A model generated the notes under the pieces. That model made no database searches, was not told where the DNA came from, and saw only the letters and a list, made by a program, of their open reading frames with translations. Made by a program: the position numbers and the translations under genes. This document shows, in pieces, positions 6,453 through 8,508 of a stretch of DNA of 8,508 nucleotides (positions are counted from its first letter, which is position 1; each line of letters opens with the position of its first letter). The stretch lies in the NCBI GenBank assembly GCA_021813645.1, contig JAKAJW010000361.1:1-8508 (forward strand), written 5' to 3'. The DNA is from Pseudomonadota bacterium (GTDB lineage Bacteria; Pseudomonadota; Alphaproteobacteria; Rhodobacterales; Rhodobacteraceae).

Positions 6453-8508
6453 ATGTCCATCAAATCCAAGATATTTGCCATTCTGATCGGCTCGCTGCTC
6501 CTGGCCTGGGGCGGCATCTTTGTCACGATGGCCGATCTGATCGCCCAAGGGGGTAGCCTCGAAAGCAGCGCCCGCAAGTCCGCCACCATCTCGCGCGACA
6601 ATATCCCGCTGCTCATCACCATCGCGGACATCAAGACGGATGTGATCCAGGTCCAACAATGGCTGTCGGACATCTCGGCGACCCGCGGCATGCCGGGCTT
6701 CGATGACGGTTTCGCCGAGGCGGAGAACTACGCCCAGAAGTTCGAGCAGGATGTGAAAAAGGCCCGGCAATATGCGACCGAGGAGAACTTCGCGCCGGTG
6801 CTGGAGGCGCTGAAAAAGATCCAGGCCGCTTTTCCCGCCTACTACCAGGGCGGCAAGGCGATGGCTCAGGCCTATATTGACGGCGGCCCGGACAGCGGCA
6901 ACGCCCAGATGGAGAAATTCGACGCGGTGGCCGAGGTGATGGGCAAGGCAACCGACGAATTGGTGAGCTCCGTCGAGGCGCGCACCCGCAAGGCGATGGA
7001 CGATCTGGCCACGGTGTCGGAACGGCTCCGGCAGGCCAACGCCGCCCTGATCCGCCGGGTGGCGGGCTTCTCCGTCGCCGCCTCGATTCTCACCTTCTTT
7101 GGCGTCTTCTATCTCTTCCGCATGCTCACCGGCAGCTTCCGCGTGCTGAACGAGGATGTGCAGGCCGTGATGGACCCGGGCTCGAAGGCGCCGTTGCGGC
7201 TCGACCCGAACCGGCAGGACGAATTCGGCGTCGTCGCCCGCGCGCTCGCCGCCTTCCGCAAAAGCCTGGCCGCCGGCCGCGAGCAGGAGGCCCGCATCCG
7301 CGCCGCCGCCGCCACGGAGGAACAGCGCAAGATCGAGGCGGAGCGGGCCCGCATCGAACAGGCCGAGGCCGAGGCGAAGCAGGCCGCCGCGCGCGAGGCC
7401 GAGAGTCGCGCCCTGCATGAGCGGGAGCGTCGCGCCATGGACGAGATCGCCGAGGTGGTCTCGGCCTGCGCGGCGGGCGATTTCTCCCGCCGGCTGCGCA
7501 CCGACGACAAGTCCGGCGTGCTGGCCGAGCTCTGCAGCGGGGTGAACAAGATCGGCGAGGCGACGAATGCCGGGCTCGGCGCCGTCGGCAACGCGCTCGA
7601 CCATCTCGCCCGCGGCGATCTGGCCCATCGCATGCCCGAAAGCTTCCAGGGCGTCTTCGCCGAGATCGCCACGACGATGAACGCCACCGCGCTAAGCCTG
7701 TCGCAGACCCTGGGCAGCATCACCCTTTCGGCCACCTCCGTCGACGGCTCGGCCCGCAACATTGCCGCCGCGACCGACGACCTGTCCCGCCGGGCCGAAC
7801 GCAATGCCGCGATGCTCGAGGATACCGCCGGTTCGCTGACGCAGATGTCGGCCGCGGTGCGCCAGGCCGCCACCTCGGCCGAAACCGCCCGCGCCGAGGT
7901 CGAGGTGATTTCGCGCAAGGCCACCAGCGGTCACGAGGTGGTCAGCCGGGCGGTCTCGGCGATGGCCGAAATCCAGGCCTCGTCAGACGCGATCGGCAAA
8001 ATCCTCCAGGTCATCGACGAAATCGCCTTCCAGACCAACTTGCTCGCCCTCAACGCCGGCGTCGAGGCGGCCCGCGCCGGCGACGCCGGCCGCGGCTTCG
8101 CCGTCGTCGCCTCCGAGGTGCGCGCCCTGGCGCAGCGGTCCTCGGACGCGGCGCGCGAGATCGCCGAACTGATCGAGACCTCGGGCAGCAACGTCAGCCG
8201 CGGCGTCGAACTGGTGCATGACTCCGGCCAGGCGCTGCAGGAGATTGTCTCCGGCGTCGACGGAGTCACGAAACGGATCCGCGACATCGTCACGGCCGCC
8301 ACCGAGACGGCGAACCGGATCGGCGGCATCTCCAGCGCGACGATCGAACTCGACAGCGCGACCAAGCAAAGCGCCGCCGTGTTCGATCAGACCAATGATG
8401 CCGTCCGTTCGCTGCAGGGCGAGGCCGAGGCACTGGCCCGCACGGTGGCCACCTTCACCCTGGCTGCAGAGCCCGGATCCCGATCCGCGGCGTCGCGCCG
8501 CCGGACCG
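6453..8508 (+). CDS. Methyl-accepting chemotaxis protein, 3' end cut by window
   Basis: A transmembrane chemoreceptor that would signal to CheA/CheW. The frame is open to the right edge (685 full codons). Order: TM1 about 7-26; periplasmic helical sensor about 27-200, with the often-seen stretch IADIKTDVIQVQQWLSDISA (57-76); TM2 about 203-222; HAMP about 223-275; a charged Ala/Glu/Arg helix about 272-330; one or two further HAMP-like units about 331-420; then the signalling domain about 421-670. The hairpin tip is IDEIAFQTNLLALNAGVEAA (521-540), followed by RAGDAGRGFAVVASEVRALA (541-560), with Gly536 where enteric receptors have Ala. After about 671 the tail looks unstructured and basic. ATG 6453 is chosen for AGGTGA at 6440-6445 and a normal MCP start; in-frame ATG 6417 would add 12 residues. 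The 128-base gap from tetR suggests its own promoter, but I see no convincing boxes or terminator there. The ligand is unknown. Confidence 0.95.
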   Translation, partial: MSIKSKIFAILIGSLLLAWGGIFVTMADLIAQGGSLESSARKSATISRDNIPLLITIADIKTDVIQVQQWLSDISATRGMPGFDDGFAEAENYAQKFEQDVKKARQYATEENFAPVLEALKKIQAAFPAYYQGGKAMAQAYIDGGPDSGNAQMEKFDAVAEVMGKATDELVSSVEARTRKAMDDLATVSERLRQANAALIRRVAGFSVAASILTFFGVFYLFRMLTGSFRVLNEDVQAVMDPGSKAPLRLDPNRQDEFGVVARALAAFRKSLAAGREQEARIRAAAATEEQRKIEAERARIEQAEAEAKQAAAREAESRALHERERRAMDEIAEVVSACAAGDFSRRLRTDDKSGVLAELCSGVNKIGEATNAGLGAVGNALDHLARGDLAHRMPESFQGVFAEIATTMNATALSLSQTLGSITLSATSVDGSARNIAAATDDLSRRAERNAAMLEDTAGSLTQMSAAVRQAATSAETARAEVEVISRKATSGHEVVSRAVSAMAEIQASSDAIGKILQVIDEIAFQTNLLALNAGVEAARAGDAGRGFAVVASEVRALAQRSSDAAREIAELIETSGSNVSRGVELVHDSGQALQEIVSGVDGVTKRIRDIVTAATETANRIGGISSATIELDSATKQSAAVFDQTNDAVRSLQGEAEALARTVATFTLAAEPGSRSAASRRRT

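Noticed and set aside
6285..7628. 447-codon minus-strand open frame opposite tetR end and the chemoreceptor
   Set aside because: It is the antisense shadow of the chemoreceptor coding sequence, which has clear domains on +. Length alone is not evidence at this GC content.

Overview
The window is GC-rich (well over 60% by eye) and all seven supported genes lie on the + strand, packed almost end to end. Gene content and protein wording point to an alphaproteobacterium, most likely Rhodobacterales: a FadL-type porin, a class I PPK2 with a typical rhodobacterial N-terminus, and a chemoreceptor with the alphaproteobacterial NAGVEAARAGDAGRGF tip. The genus cannot be fixed from this sequence. Codon use looks uniform throughout, and there are no mobile elements, phage genes, RNA genes or CRISPR arrays. 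It reads as ordinary chromosome.

Layout. (1) 1-926: 3' part of an OmpP1/FadL outer-membrane transporter gene, closed by a strong intrinsic terminator (947-975). (2) 1043-1975: an EamA/DMT-family inner-membrane exporter. (3) 2038-4789: a compact cluster of an uncharacterised P-loop NTPase, a MetA-family homoserine O-acyltransferase, and an alpha/beta hydrolase whose probable TTG start lies inside the 3' end of metA. (4) 4845-6324: a class I polyphosphate kinase 2 gene whose last 8 bases overlap the start of a TetR-family regulator. (5) 6453 to the right edge: a two-TM methyl-accepting chemotaxis protein with HAMP-like repeats and a long charged helix, cut off by the window.

How the genes work together. 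The only clear pathway enzyme in the central cluster is MetA (first committed acyl transfer of methionine synthesis). Glu111 in the GAPVE motif predicts that it uses acetyl-CoA rather than succinyl-CoA. The P-loop protein and the hydrolase are linked to it by spacing only. PPK2 and TetR are probably co-transcribed and translationally coupled. From FadL to TetR the only convincing terminator is the one after FadL, so read-through from the EamA gene to tetR is possible.

I found no clearly new multi-gene system. The points most worth following are the acetyl-CoA specificity call on MetA, the unknown P-loop family beside it, the ppk2-tetR overlap, and the HAMP/coiled-coil layout of the chemoreceptor.
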